Assembly: GCA_012910725.1 (NCBI GenBank)
Contig: WNEG01000111.1
Coordinates: 1 to 10,922 of the forward strand
DNA: 10,922 nt
Source: Candidatus Ethanoperedens thermophilum
GTDB lineage: Archaea; Halobacteriota; Methanosarcinia; Methanosarcinales; EX4572-44
Direction: 5' to 3'
Shown: one piece after another, positions 1-5,622 of the stretch
How positions within the stretch are numbered: the first letter of the stretch is position 1
Layout: each line of letters starts with the position of its first letter
Notes under the pieces: model-generated
What the model was told of the DNA's origin: nothing
The model's input: only the letters and a program-made list of their open reading frames with translations
Databases searched by the model: none
Program-made: the position numbers and the translations under genes

Positions 1-4
1 AGAT

Positions 5-23
5 TTGGGGCAAAAACCCCCAA
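5..23 (+). terminator. Stem-loop at the window edge
   Basis: TTGGGG (5-10) pairs with CCCCAA (18-23) around a 7-nt loop, giving a six-base-pair G/C-rich stem. It sits just ahead of the TATA-like box of the next gene, so it could end an upstream transcript lying outside the window. No long T-run follows directly (only CTTTT at 31-35), so the terminator call is tentative and the element could instead be a protein- or RNA-level regulatory hairpin. Confidence 0.35.
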
Positions 24-31
24 CACAACTC

Positions 32-38
32 TTTTATA
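32..38 (+). promoter_or_regulatory. TATA-like box for the first gene
   Basis: TTTTATA lies about 25 nt ahead of the GAGG ribosome-binding site at 61-64 and about 40 nt ahead of the ATG at 74. This is the expected geometry for an archaeal TBP site with transcription starting around position 60. There is no clear BRE, so the call rests on sequence and spacing only. Confidence 0.35.
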
Positions 39-73
39 GGATTTGGAACTACCTATAATTGAGGATACCGCGT

Positions 74-787
74 ATGAAGGATGCAAGTCAAGTAGAAAAA
101 CAAGGCCCCAAAAAGATAAGTGAATTGACTGGTTTGCCAATTGAATTAATTACAGCTACACAAAAGTCAATATACAAACTTGGAATAAAACATTCTGAAT
201 ATATATTCTTAGATGTAGGTATAATTTCATCGATTTATAACGAAATGAAGTACGTGGTTACTGATTCAAAAAGTACAGAAGAATGTAACCAGAAGTTTTC
301 TGAAATACTGAATAATCACTCAACTTTACTTCCTTTAGAATTATTCATTGAGAAAAATGAATTTCAGAATATGTTGGGTCAACAGGAGGTTTCAATCGAT
401 GACCTGTTGCGCGAAACACGAGCCAGAATTCCACACTACGAAGTCACTGTTAGCCCCGATGCTTTAATTTTAGCTGCAATTATTCTAAAAATTTTACCTA
501 ATAATTTTTTGTCTGTAGTACGTTCACATCTGTCGTCTTTAGTCCATGAAAGAACCTTACGCAAGGGTTTTAGCGAAACCATGAACGATCTAATGAAACA
601 AATTGGTAATGGGGAAATAACACCTGAAGATGGCGAAAAAGTTGCAAAGAATGTATTAAAGACTTACTTAGACTCAATTAAAGCAATCAGGTCTTCAACT
701 AAAAACACAAAAAAATTAGAAACATCATCCGAAGTGAAAGATTTTATTGATGAAACTATGAAACATTTAGATGATGACACAATCTAA
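74..787 (+). CDS. Hypothetical protein, 237 aa
   Basis: I do not recognise this protein. The reading frame can be extended to a TTG at 59, but GAGG at 61-64 sits 9 nt ahead of the ATG at 74, which makes 74 the better start. The product looks mostly helical: a polar N-terminus, a hydrophobic stretch around residues 128-142 (ALILAAIILKIL) too short and isolated to call a confident membrane anchor, and a lysine/aspartate-rich C-terminus. There is no signal peptide, no cysteine-based metal site and no obvious catalytic motif. It is visibly more AT-rich than the ribosomal genes that follow. It stands alone between its own TATA-like box and a 209-nt gap, so it probably forms a separate transcript and may be accessory. 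Coding status is supported by the long open frame and the ribosome-binding site. Confidence 0.7.
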   Translation: MKDASQVEKQGPKKISELTGLPIELITATQKSIYKLGIKHSEYIFLDVGIISSIYNEMKYVVTDSKSTEECNQKFSEILNNHSTLLPLELFIEKNEFQNMLGQQEVSIDDLLRETRARIPHYEVTVSPDALILAAIILKILPNNFLSVVRSHLSSLVHERTLRKGFSETMNDLMKQIGNGEITPEDGEKVAKNVLKTYLDSIKAIRSSTKNTKKLETSSEVKDFIDETMKHLDDDTI

Positions 788-996
788 CCCAAGTTTCAAT
801 GAAACGTAAAATCCTTCTGACAAATCATGGCATATCCGGGAAAGAAGAGCATGGATGGTCTCAAAGATATACAGCAGCCTACACACCAAGACTTATGTAC
901 TATGAATCCTGTAAAAGGTGGTACGTTCCTATTAATTGGAGTGCTTCGCACTTTGTGCGGGGCTGAAATCTTACAACCATGGAGGCAATGTAAGCA
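788..996 (+). other. Leader/intergenic region before rpsM
   Basis: This 209-nt stretch separates the hypothetical gene from the ribosomal operon. It holds a small palindrome just after the stop codon (GTTTC AAT GAAAC, 793-805), a weak TATA candidate GATATAC near 864-870, another AT-rich candidate CTATTAAT near 929-936, and two overlapping stem-loops at 940-963. An open frame begins at 827 with residues MAYPGK, resembling the start of S4 (MGYPGK), but the likeness fades quickly and the frame runs into rpsM, so I do not call it a gene. The rpsM promoter cannot be fixed by eye. Confidence 0.5.
940..963 (+). promoter_or_regulatory. Alternative stem-loops in the rpsM leader
   Basis: AGTGC (940-944) pairs with GCACT (948-952) around a TTC loop. 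Alternatively GCTTCGCAC (943-951) pairs with GTGCGGGGC (955-963) around TTT, a nine-pair stem with two G-U pairs. The two folds share bases and exclude each other. They lie about 20 nt ahead of the GGAGG site of rpsM, where ribosomal operons often carry autogenous control sites. That role is inference; only the pairing is seen. Confidence 0.35.
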
Positions 997-1473
997 TTGG
1001 CTAATAATCCTGATAACACTGAAACAGATGAAGATATTCAGCACATCGTTAGAATAGCTGAAACAGACATTGAAGGCAGATCGCCGGTAGTATATTCACT
1101 CACCGGTTTAAAAGGAGTGAATCACCGAACTGCTCGAATCCTTGCTACATCTGCAAAGATAGATCATAAAAAGAAGATGGGGCACCTGAGTGAAGAGGAG
1201 ATCCACCACCTCAAGGATGCCGTTGCAAGAATTGAAACAGTTCTTCCAGCATGGATGCTGAACAGAAGAAAGGATTTTCTAACTGGCGAAGACCGACACA
1301 TCTATGGTGGTGATATTGCACTTGTGTTACGAGAAGACATTAACACGATGAAGAAGACGCATTCTTATAAAGGAAGTCGTCATGAAAAAGGGCTTAAGGC
1401 GCGGGGGCAGCGAACGAAATCCACAGGAAGGCGCGGTGCAACAGTCGGAGTGAGCAGGCGAAAAGTAGGGTGA
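997..1473 (+). CDS. rpsM: 30S ribosomal protein S13 (uS13)
   Basis: S13 sits in the head of the small subunit and contacts the P-site tRNA and the bridges to the large subunit. The 158-residue length fits the archaeal/eukaryotic (S18e-like) form. Visible landmarks are HIVRIAETDIEG near residues 16-27, the helix-hairpin-helix segment LTGLKGVNHRTARIL near 35-49, PAWMLNRRKDF in the middle, and the basic RNA-binding tail GQRTKSTGRRGATVGVSRRK at the C-terminus. No in-frame ATG fits; the start is TTG at 997, supported by GGAGG at 981-985 eleven nt ahead. An ATG immediately followed by TAA (988-993) lies between this site and the TTG, but is too close to the ribosome-binding site to matter. It is the first gene of the cluster and its last codons form the ribosome-binding site of rps4. 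Confidence 0.96.
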   Translation: MANNPDNTETDEDIQHIVRIAETDIEGRSPVVYSLTGLKGVNHRTARILATSAKIDHKKKMGHLSEEEIHHLKDAVARIETVLPAWMLNRRKDFLTGEDRHIYGGDIALVLREDINTMKKTHSYKGSRHEKGLKARGQRTKSTGRRGATVGVSRRKVG

Positions 1474-1479
1474 GCATAT

Positions 1480-2058
1480 ATGGGATATCCAGGTAAAAAT
1501 CGTAAAAGTTATGAAACGCCAAAACATCCATGGCAAAAAGAGAGGATAGCAGGCGAGGTAGATTTTATCAAGACTTATGGTCTTCGGAACAAAAAAGAAG
1601 TATGGAAAGCACATACCATCCTTAAAAAATACCGACAGGCTGCTATGGGGCTTCTGGCTGAAACAGCAAAGGGTGACGTCAGTACTCACATCAAAAGAGA
1701 GACAAACGACGTACTAACAAGGCTAAAAAAGTACGGAATACTAAGCGAAGAGGGCAGCCTGGATGATGTGTTAGCCCTTGAGGTACCCTCGATACTGGAG
1801 CGAAGGTTACAAACCCAGGCGCACAAACAGGGAATTACGCGCACAAAAAGACAGGCACGCCAATTTATAGTGCATGGGCATGTGGCAGTTAACGGCTGCA
1901 AAATCACTGTACCAGGTTACATGCTAACAAAAGATGAAGAAATGCACATCAGTTATTATACATCATCAGCTCTCAACAGGGAGGACCATCCTGAACGCCC
2001 AGAAAAAGTTATCCAAAAGGTAGTTGTTGAAACTACAGATACAACACAGGAGGAGTGA
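1480..2058 (+). CDS. rps4: 30S ribosomal protein S4 (uS4)
   Basis: S4 is a primary 16S rRNA-binding protein that nucleates small-subunit assembly. The 192-residue product begins MGYPGKNRKSYETPKHPW, the usual archaeal N-terminus, with KTYGLRNKKEVWKAHTIL next. The S4 RNA-binding domain occupies roughly residues 106-150 (ILERRLQTQAHKQGIT, then RQARQFIVHGHVAVNG). The C-terminus from about 165 is acidic and Thr/Glu-rich, as in related archaea. The start ATG at 1480 follows the rpsM stop by 6 nt, and the GGGTGA that contains that stop serves as its ribosome-binding site, so the two genes are likely translationally coupled. Confidence 0.96.
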   Translation: MGYPGKNRKSYETPKHPWQKERIAGEVDFIKTYGLRNKKEVWKAHTILKKYRQAAMGLLAETAKGDVSTHIKRETNDVLTRLKKYGILSEEGSLDDVLALEVPSILERRLQTQAHKQGITRTKRQARQFIVHGHVAVNGCKITVPGYMLTKDEEMHISYYTSSALNREDHPERPEKVIQKVVVETTDTTQEE

Positions 2059-2065
2059 ACACACA

Positions 2066-2446
2066 ATGGCAGAAGAAAAATGGGGAATAGCTCATATTTA
2101 TGCATCATTCAATAATACACTGATAACAGTAACAGATATTTCAGGTGCAGAAACAATAGCAAAGATATCCGGTGGAATGGTCACAAAAGCTGCACGTGAT
2201 GAAAGTTCACCATATACCGCCATGAAAATGGCAACACAAATATCAGAAAAGCTTAAAGATAGAGGGATTAGTGGCATTCACGTAAAGGTGAGAGCTCCGG
2301 GAGGAAACAAACAAAAAAGCCCGGGCCCTGGTGCACAGGCAGCTATTAGAGCCTTTGCACGAGCAGGCATGCACATAGGTCGCATTGAAGATGTTACACC
2401 CATACCACACGATGGCACTCGTTCAAAACGCGGCAGAAGGGTATAA
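2066..2446 (+). CDS. rps11: 30S ribosomal protein S11 (uS11)
   Basis: S11 lies on the platform of the small subunit near the E site and the 3' end of 16S rRNA. The 126-residue product shows WGIAHIYASFNNTLITVTD near residues 6-24, the GGMVTKAARDESSPYTAM segment near 36-53, VKVRAPGGNKQKSPGPGAQA near 73-92, and the classic basic end DVTPIPHDGTRSKRGRRV. The start at ATG 2066 is preceded by a very strong AGGAGGAGTGA (2048-2058) that overlaps the rps4 stop. The frame stays open upstream, but that region is the end of rps4 and the conserved protein begins here. Confidence 0.97.
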   Translation: MAEEKWGIAHIYASFNNTLITVTDISGAETIAKISGGMVTKAARDESSPYTAMKMATQISEKLKDRGISGIHVKVRAPGGNKQKSPGPGAQAAIRAFARAGMHIGRIEDVTPIPHDGTRSKRGRRV

Positions 2447-2450
2447 AAAA

Positions 2451-3239
2451 ATGGAAATAGATGTCATTGAACTTTTTGATAACAAAGCAAAACTAATAAT
2501 AAAAGATACAACCAATGCATTTGTAAACAGTCTGCGAAGAATGATGCTGTCAGAGGTTCCAACCCTTGCAATAGACGATGTGAACATCTATGACAACACG
2601 TCAGTATTATTTGATGAACAAATTACCCTACGACTTGGACTAATACCTCTGAAAACTGACCTAAAAAGCTATAATCTCCCGGAGGAGTGTTCATGCAATG
2701 GAGAGGGTTGTACCATGTGCCAGCTCTCTTTAACCCTTAGTGTAGAGGGGCCAAAAATGGTTTATTCAGGTGATATTATATCATCTGATCCAAACGTATA
2801 TCCGGCGGACCCAAAGATTCCAATAATAGAATTAAAAGAAGGTCAGAAGCTATTTTTAGAAGCTGTAGCAATACTCGGGCTTGGGAAAAACTACGCAAAA
2901 TGGCAGGCAGGTGTAGCATGTGGGTATAAGAATCTATCAAGGATCACCATTACAAACTGTGATGCTTGTGGTATATGCATAGAAGCATGCCCACAAAACA
3001 TTATAGAATTGCAATGCACTACTGCTGTAGTCACTGATCCACTCAAATGTACACTTTGCAAACTCTGCGAAGATGCATGTGATATTGATGCCATAACTGT
3101 AGATCAAGACGAAAGTGTGGTAATACTTAATTTTGAGTCGGATGGGTCATATACAGCGAAAGAACTAATAATAGAGGCTTCAAATGTACTGCAAGAGAAA
3201 GCTTCCACTCTTAAGCAAACCCTTCAAACACTGCAATAA
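2451..3239 (+). CDS. rpoD: RNA polymerase subunit D (Rpb3/alpha-like) with two Fe-S motifs
   Basis: Subunit D pairs with subunit L to form the assembly platform of archaeal RNA polymerase, like bacterial alpha and eukaryotic Rpb3/Rpb11. The 262-residue product has the dimerisation core at both ends (TNAFVNSLRRMMLSEVPTLAID near 21-42; FESDGSYTAKELIIEAS near 228-244). A four-cysteine Zn-loop-like motif in domain 2 has Cys80, 82, 87 and 90. A ferredoxin-like insertion carries two complete CxxCxxCxxxC sets: Cys170/173/176/180 and Cys200/203/206/210. This is the pattern of subunit D forms reported to bind [4Fe-4S] clusters in Methanosarcina; this one could hold two. The start ATG at 2451 lies 4 nt after rps11, with GGGT at about 2439-2442 as a modest ribosome-binding site. 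Not to be confused with the bacterial sigma-70 gene of the same name. Confidence 0.95.
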   Translation: MEIDVIELFDNKAKLIIKDTTNAFVNSLRRMMLSEVPTLAIDDVNIYDNTSVLFDEQITLRLGLIPLKTDLKSYNLPEECSCNGEGCTMCQLSLTLSVEGPKMVYSGDIISSDPNVYPADPKIPIIELKEGQKLFLEAVAILGLGKNYAKWQAGVACGYKNLSRITITNCDACGICIEACPQNIIELQCTTAVVTDPLKCTLCKLCEDACDIDAITVDQDESVVILNFESDGSYTAKELIIEASNVLQEKASTLKQTLQTLQ

Positions 3240-3253
3240 TCACACATTTTTGT

Positions 3254-3338
3254 GCGAGGGTTGCCCAGCCAGGTCAAAGGCGACAGGTTGAGGGCCTGTT
3301 CACATAGGTGTTCGCGAGTTCGAATCTCGTCCCTCGCA
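3254..3338 (+). tRNA. tRNA-Leu(GAG)
   Basis: An 85-nt class II tRNA that can be folded by hand. The acceptor stem is GCGAGGG (3254-3260) with CCCTCGC (3331-3337) and discriminator A3338. The D stem is GCC/GGC (3263-3265, 3279-3281). The anticodon stem is ACAGG/CCTGT (3283-3287, 3295-3299) with loop TTGAGGG and anticodon GAG at 3290-3292. The variable arm is long, with CAC/GTG pairing (3300-3313). The T stem is 3314-3318/3326-3330 with loop TTCGAAT. No intron is visible, and CCA is not encoded. It begins 14 nt after rpoD and is probably co-transcribed with the operon. Confidence 0.96.
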
Positions 3339-3348
3339 TCTACATGCA

Positions 3349-3367
3349 CTGCATACTTCGTATGCAG
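3349..3367 (+). repeat. Perfect 8-bp stem-loop after tRNA-Leu
   Basis: CTGCATAC (3349-3356) and GTATGCAG (3360-3367) are perfectly complementary around a TTC loop. It lies 10 nt after the tRNA, in the gap between convergent transcripts. It shares the flank CACTGCA...TGCAG with the next hairpin at 3380-3400 and the TTC loop with the stem-loop at 940-952. It may help end transcription from either side or belong to a dispersed repeat family. Confidence 0.55.
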
Positions 3368-3379
3368 AAATTATCAGCA

Positions 3380-3491
3380 CTGCAAAGCTGCGCTTTGCAG
3401 GCCAGCAACTACAAGACCGCCATGTCGCACCATCACCGGGGCTGCTTGTAACAGGAAAAGCTGCGCTTTGCAGGCCAGCAACTACAAGACC
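3380..3491 (+). repeat. 35-bp direct repeat pair with hairpin
   Basis: An exact 35-bp sequence occurs at 3384-3418 and again at 3457-3491, separated by 38 bp of unrelated sequence. Each copy starts AAAGCTGCGCTTTGCAGG and ends CAACTACAAGACC. In the first copy the flank completes a perfect eight-pair hairpin (CTGCAAAG 3380-3387, loop CTGCG, CTTTGCAG 3393-3400). The second copy keeps only the inner AAAG/CTTT pairs because its upstream flank differs. The repeat and spacer sizes resemble a CRISPR unit, but there are only two copies, no cas gene is in the window, and a mobile or dispersed intergenic repeat is the more natural reading. Confidence 0.7.
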
Positions 3492-3498
3492 TCATGCC

Positions 3499-4101
3499 CT
3501 AAGCTCTTTTTTTTGATTCGCCGCAGATAACTCCAGTAGCAATTAAATGTGCTGCTCTTAGCGGTTCAGGGATGTTACTGCGGGTAGAAGACATTTTTAC
3601 GATTTTTATCGCATCTTTCTTCTGCAATCCTGCACACTGGATATATATTGGCTTCTCTGGATCCCTGGTGAATACTTCAATAATTTCACCTGCATTCTGG
3701 AGTAACTTCCAGCGTTCTTCCAGGTAAGCTAAATTAGATAAAGCTTTTTTTATTTTTTTAAAATCAGGTTTTTTTCTCATTATCACAATAACCGGGATAT
3801 TTGTTTCAGTGTACAGTTTTTTTATGTTCAGGATGTTGAATCCCGCATACGTGATGCCATCAAGAATTATAGCCCGAACCTGTTTATAATGACGGCTATT
3901 TATAATCATATCGATCAGTTTTTCTGTGCCGTCCATCCCATCTTTTGTGATTGTTGTGCGCATCACCCCATCCAACCAGTGCCCGCCTCTAAAAACAGTT
4001 CCAATGATAAGCACATCTTTTTTTATAAGTTTTGAGTCGTCTATTCCAAGTAGCCGTATTTCTGGTTTAATAATGATTTTGCCATAGAATTCTGTTACCA
4101 T
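3499..4101 (-). CDS. DUF99 family protein (endonuclease V-like fold)
   Basis: This 200-residue protein matches the DUF99 family, mostly archaeal proteins of unknown function predicted to share the RNase H-like fold of endonuclease V. Conserved blocks are LGIDDS (18-23), GHWLDGV (40-46), DGMDGTEKL (54-62), LDGITYAGFN (80-89), RKKPDFKKIKKAL (109-121) and PEPLRAAHLIATGV (178-191) followed by GES. The aspartates in LGIDDS, DGMDGT and LDGIT could form a metal site, but activity is unproven for the family. The start ATG at 4101 lies 2 nt after the aRF1 stop with no strong ribosome-binding site, suggesting translational coupling. The gene ends with TAG at 3499-3501, where it meets the T-run of the opposite transcript. 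Confidence 0.88.
   Translation of the reverse strand: MVTEFYGKIIIKPEIRLLGIDDSKLIKKDVLIIGTVFRGGHWLDGVMRTTITKDGMDGTEKLIDMIINSRHYKQVRAIILDGITYAGFNILNIKKLYTETNIPVIVIMRKKPDFKKIKKALSNLAYLEERWKLLQNAGEIIEVFTRDPEKPIYIQCAGLQKKDAIKIVKMSSTRSNIPEPLRAAHLIATGVICGESKKRA
3507..3514 (+). terminator. T-run ending the ribosomal/tRNA transcript
   Basis: Eight consecutive T residues on the + strand, the usual archaeal intrinsic termination signal, follow the hairpin and repeat region after tRNA-Leu. They lie inside the last codons of the convergent DUF99 gene (its Lys-Lys-Arg end), so the two convergent transcripts probably overlap here. Confidence 0.45.
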
Positions 4102-4103
4102 GC

Positions 4104-5345
4104 TTATATGCCTGTATGATATCGAAGTATTGCCGCGATTCCACCAAAGGCATTTAGTAGTTGCTCTCCTTCTTCAAAGTCTGCTGATATAAACACTACT
4201 TCTGTGCTCATCTGGTCGGCAATTACAGAGAGTTCTTCCACCATATCAATAATATGTGTTATTTTTGTTGCGCTCCCGCATTTGCTGCATGGAGGCGATT
4301 CTATTTCCTGTTTCCCTGGTTTTCTGGCGTATGTTTTTCTCTCTTCGTGTTTGCAGGTCTCACAGACCATGGTAACTCTTACTTTTTTCAGATCCTCTGA
4401 TAGAAGCAATGTCTGGGCTGCACCCATTCCAAGGTTCTTTCGTACCTGTTCTTCCCCATATGTTGCACATCCTTTATCTTTTACCAGTTCTTTCATGAAG
4501 TTTTGCATGTATTGTTTTTCTTTTATGATATCGAGTCCCTCAAGGATGTCCTGTGCATTTTCAAGCAGTTCATAGAGTCCAGACTCGTCTGTATACGATG
4601 TGTCAACAAGTCCAAGAATTTTTTGCTGTAATTCATGGTGAAGGTATTCTCCCTGTTTAAATTCCTCTTTTGTAGGCGATGGTCCACCTATGATAATACC
4701 TTCAAGGTCATGGTGATCTACTGCCAGGAATACACTATTTGCCCTATCCCCGATGCGGGTGTAGAACTCGTTGATAGCTATCAGCCGCAGTTGTTGAAAA
4801 CGGTGTGCGCTCTGCCCGCCTTTTCGTTGTTTGCCAGGAACATTTGATGTGAGGCTCGCCGATGCTTCGATGCGTTTACCATGCAAGAACCCTATATTTG
4901 CCTCTCGCCTGTCAAGTACAAGTAATCCATAGATCCTCTTATCTTCCAGCATTTCTTCAAGCGTCTGCAAGTAGAACTCTGAGTCACAGTGATATTTATA
5001 GGAAATAAGTGGTTCTGGCGGTTCAATGATTGTTGTTTGCATATCTGTTTTGTTTGCCCCGATATCTATAGCCCCTGTAAATATGACAAAGCCGTTTTCT
5101 GGTGCTCTTTGTATATATTTTAGTCTCGAGAGTAGAGAATCGATAGCACTTTGCACGTTCCCGCGCGTGAGGCGTGATTTAATATTACTTGCCTGCCCGT
5201 ATTCATCCCGAAGCTGTGATGTTACATCTGAAATTTGTTTGTCATGTGGTATGTAAAGAGAAACCAGTTCTGTGCCCCTGCCATGTTTCTCTCTTAATTC
5301 TTCGAGTTGTTTTTTAAATTCGTATTTTTTGTGAGCATCTACCAT
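4104..5345 (-). CDS. prf1: Peptide chain release factor aRF1
   Basis: aRF1 recognises all three stop codons and triggers peptide release, working with aPelota-like and ABCE1 recycling partners known from archaea. The 413-residue product has the stop-codon reading motifs NIKS (54-57) and YxCxxxF (118-124, YHCDSEF), the hydrolysis motif GGQ (176-178) inside VPGKQRKGGQSAHRF, and a C-terminal domain with a zinc-ribbon Cys set (328, 331, 353, 356). It ends AFGGIAAILRYHTGI, typical for the family. A GTG at 5354 would add three residues, but the ATG at 5345 gives the usual N-terminus MVDAHKKYEF. The downstream TATA box at 5373-5382 places the transcript start at about 5350, so the message may be nearly leaderless. 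DUF99 follows 2 nt later. Confidence 0.96.
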   Translation of the reverse strand: MVDAHKKYEFKKQLEELREKHGRGTELVSLYIPHDKQISDVTSQLRDEYGQASNIKSRLTRGNVQSAIDSLLSRLKYIQRAPENGFVIFTGAIDIGANKTDMQTTIIEPPEPLISYKYHCDSEFYLQTLEEMLEDKRIYGLLVLDRREANIGFLHGKRIEASASLTSNVPGKQRKGGQSAHRFQQLRLIAINEFYTRIGDRANSVFLAVDHHDLEGIIIGGPSPTKEEFKQGEYLHHELQQKILGLVDTSYTDESGLYELLENAQDILEGLDIIKEKQYMQNFMKELVKDKGCATYGEEQVRKNLGMGAAQTLLLSEDLKKVRVTMVCETCKHEERKTYARKPGKQEIESPPCSKCGSATKITHIIDMVEELSVIADQMSTEVVFISADFEEGEQLLNAFGGIAAILRYHTGI

Positions 5346-5372
5346 ATATATCACTGTAAATTAAATAAATCT

Positions 5373-5415
5373 AATATAAATTTGTAATTCTAAACAACTT
5401 CTACCAATATAAATT
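5373..5415 (-). promoter_or_regulatory. Tandem TATA boxes upstream of aRF1
   Basis: On the - strand the same ten bases AATTTATATT occur twice, at 5406-5415 and 5373-5382, spaced 33 nt. The nearer copy is about 25-30 nt ahead of the aRF1 start codons and is a convincing archaeal TATA box. The farther copy overlaps one arm of the inverted repeat at 5402-5452 and could be a second promoter or part of an operator. Confidence 0.55.
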
Positions 5416-5546
5416 CCTCCCACACCTGCATAGTATATCCTGCATATTGGTACTTCTAAATTTGCATTCATGCACATCCACAATCATTTCTAATCTTAAG
5501 CCGGTTCGTTCTTCAATCCTGTGGATAATTCACCAAGCTTACCCAT
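5401..5546 (-). pseudogene. Possible frameshifted small gene (about 48 aa)
   Basis: An ATG at 5546, preceded by AAAGGGG (5553-5547), opens a frame reading MGKLGELSTG that stops at TAA after 16 residues. From 5529 a neighbouring frame is open to TAG at 5401-5403 and reads like real protein: IIHRIEERTGLRLE, MIVDVHECKFRSTN, then MQDILCRCGRNLYW. Adding a single base near 5528 would join the two into one protein of about 48 residues with a Cys-x-Cys-Gly motif close to the C-terminus. So this may be a small gene broken by one frameshift, a sequencing or assembly error, or a frame needing programmed shifting. The second frame also has its own ATG at 5487 (28 residues, no ribosome-binding site). I do not recognise a family. 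Confidence 0.35.
5402..5452. repeat. 9-bp inverted repeat with internal direct repeats
   Basis: TACCAATAT (5402-5410) and ATATTGGTA (5444-5452) are perfectly complementary, 33 nt apart. Between and overlapping them CCTGCATA occurs twice (5425-5432 and 5439-5446). This could be an operator upstream of aRF1 or an RNA stem at the end of the preceding small reading frame. The distance between arms and the overlap with a possible decayed coding frame make the call uncertain. Confidence 0.4.
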
Positions 5547-5551
5547 CCCCT

Positions 5552-5622
5552 TTACTGTAATTGTTCTTCTGCTCCACTTTGCCTATATTCTTCAAGCGCG
5601 AAATTAAAAAAGCCTGCATCAT
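5552..5622 (-). pseudogene. Possible 3' remnant of a lost gene after mqnB
   Basis: Just past the mqnB stop, a frame different from mqnB reads YDAGFFNFALEEYRQSG then AEEQLQ and ends at TAA (5552-5554). The composition (aromatics, EE pairs, no rare codons) looks like a genuine protein C-terminus, but the frame has no sensible start because it runs back into mqnB out of frame. It is followed 5 nt later by the ATG of the small broken gene, as if they once formed an operon. An alternative overlapping frame, ATG 5622 to TAA 5539 (27 residues, ATGATG overlapping the mqnB stop, GAGG ahead), is also possible. Neither is certain. Confidence 0.25.

Noticed and set aside
793..805. GTTTCAATGAAAC palindrome resembling a CRISPR repeat end
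   Set aside because: A single short palindrome with no repetition; better read as a weak hairpin after the first gene.
988..993. ATG directly followed by TAA ahead of rpsM, as a start-stop regulatory element
   Set aside because: It lies only 2 nt after GGAGG, too close for efficient initiation, and is probably coincidental.
827..1057. Open frame of 76 codons overlapping the start of rpsM
   Set aside because: No good ribosome-binding site, composition unlike the neighbours, and it runs into the first codons of rpsM in another frame.
3384..3491. Minimal CRISPR array (35-bp repeats, 38-bp spacer)
   Set aside because: Only two copies, no degenerate third copy on either side, no leader or cas genes, and the repeat has a hairpin structure typical of dispersed intergenic repeats.
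3252..3530. Open frame of 92 codons across tRNA-Leu and the repeats
   Set aside because: It covers the tRNA and both repeat copies; cysteine- and arginine-rich translation is typical of a spurious frame.
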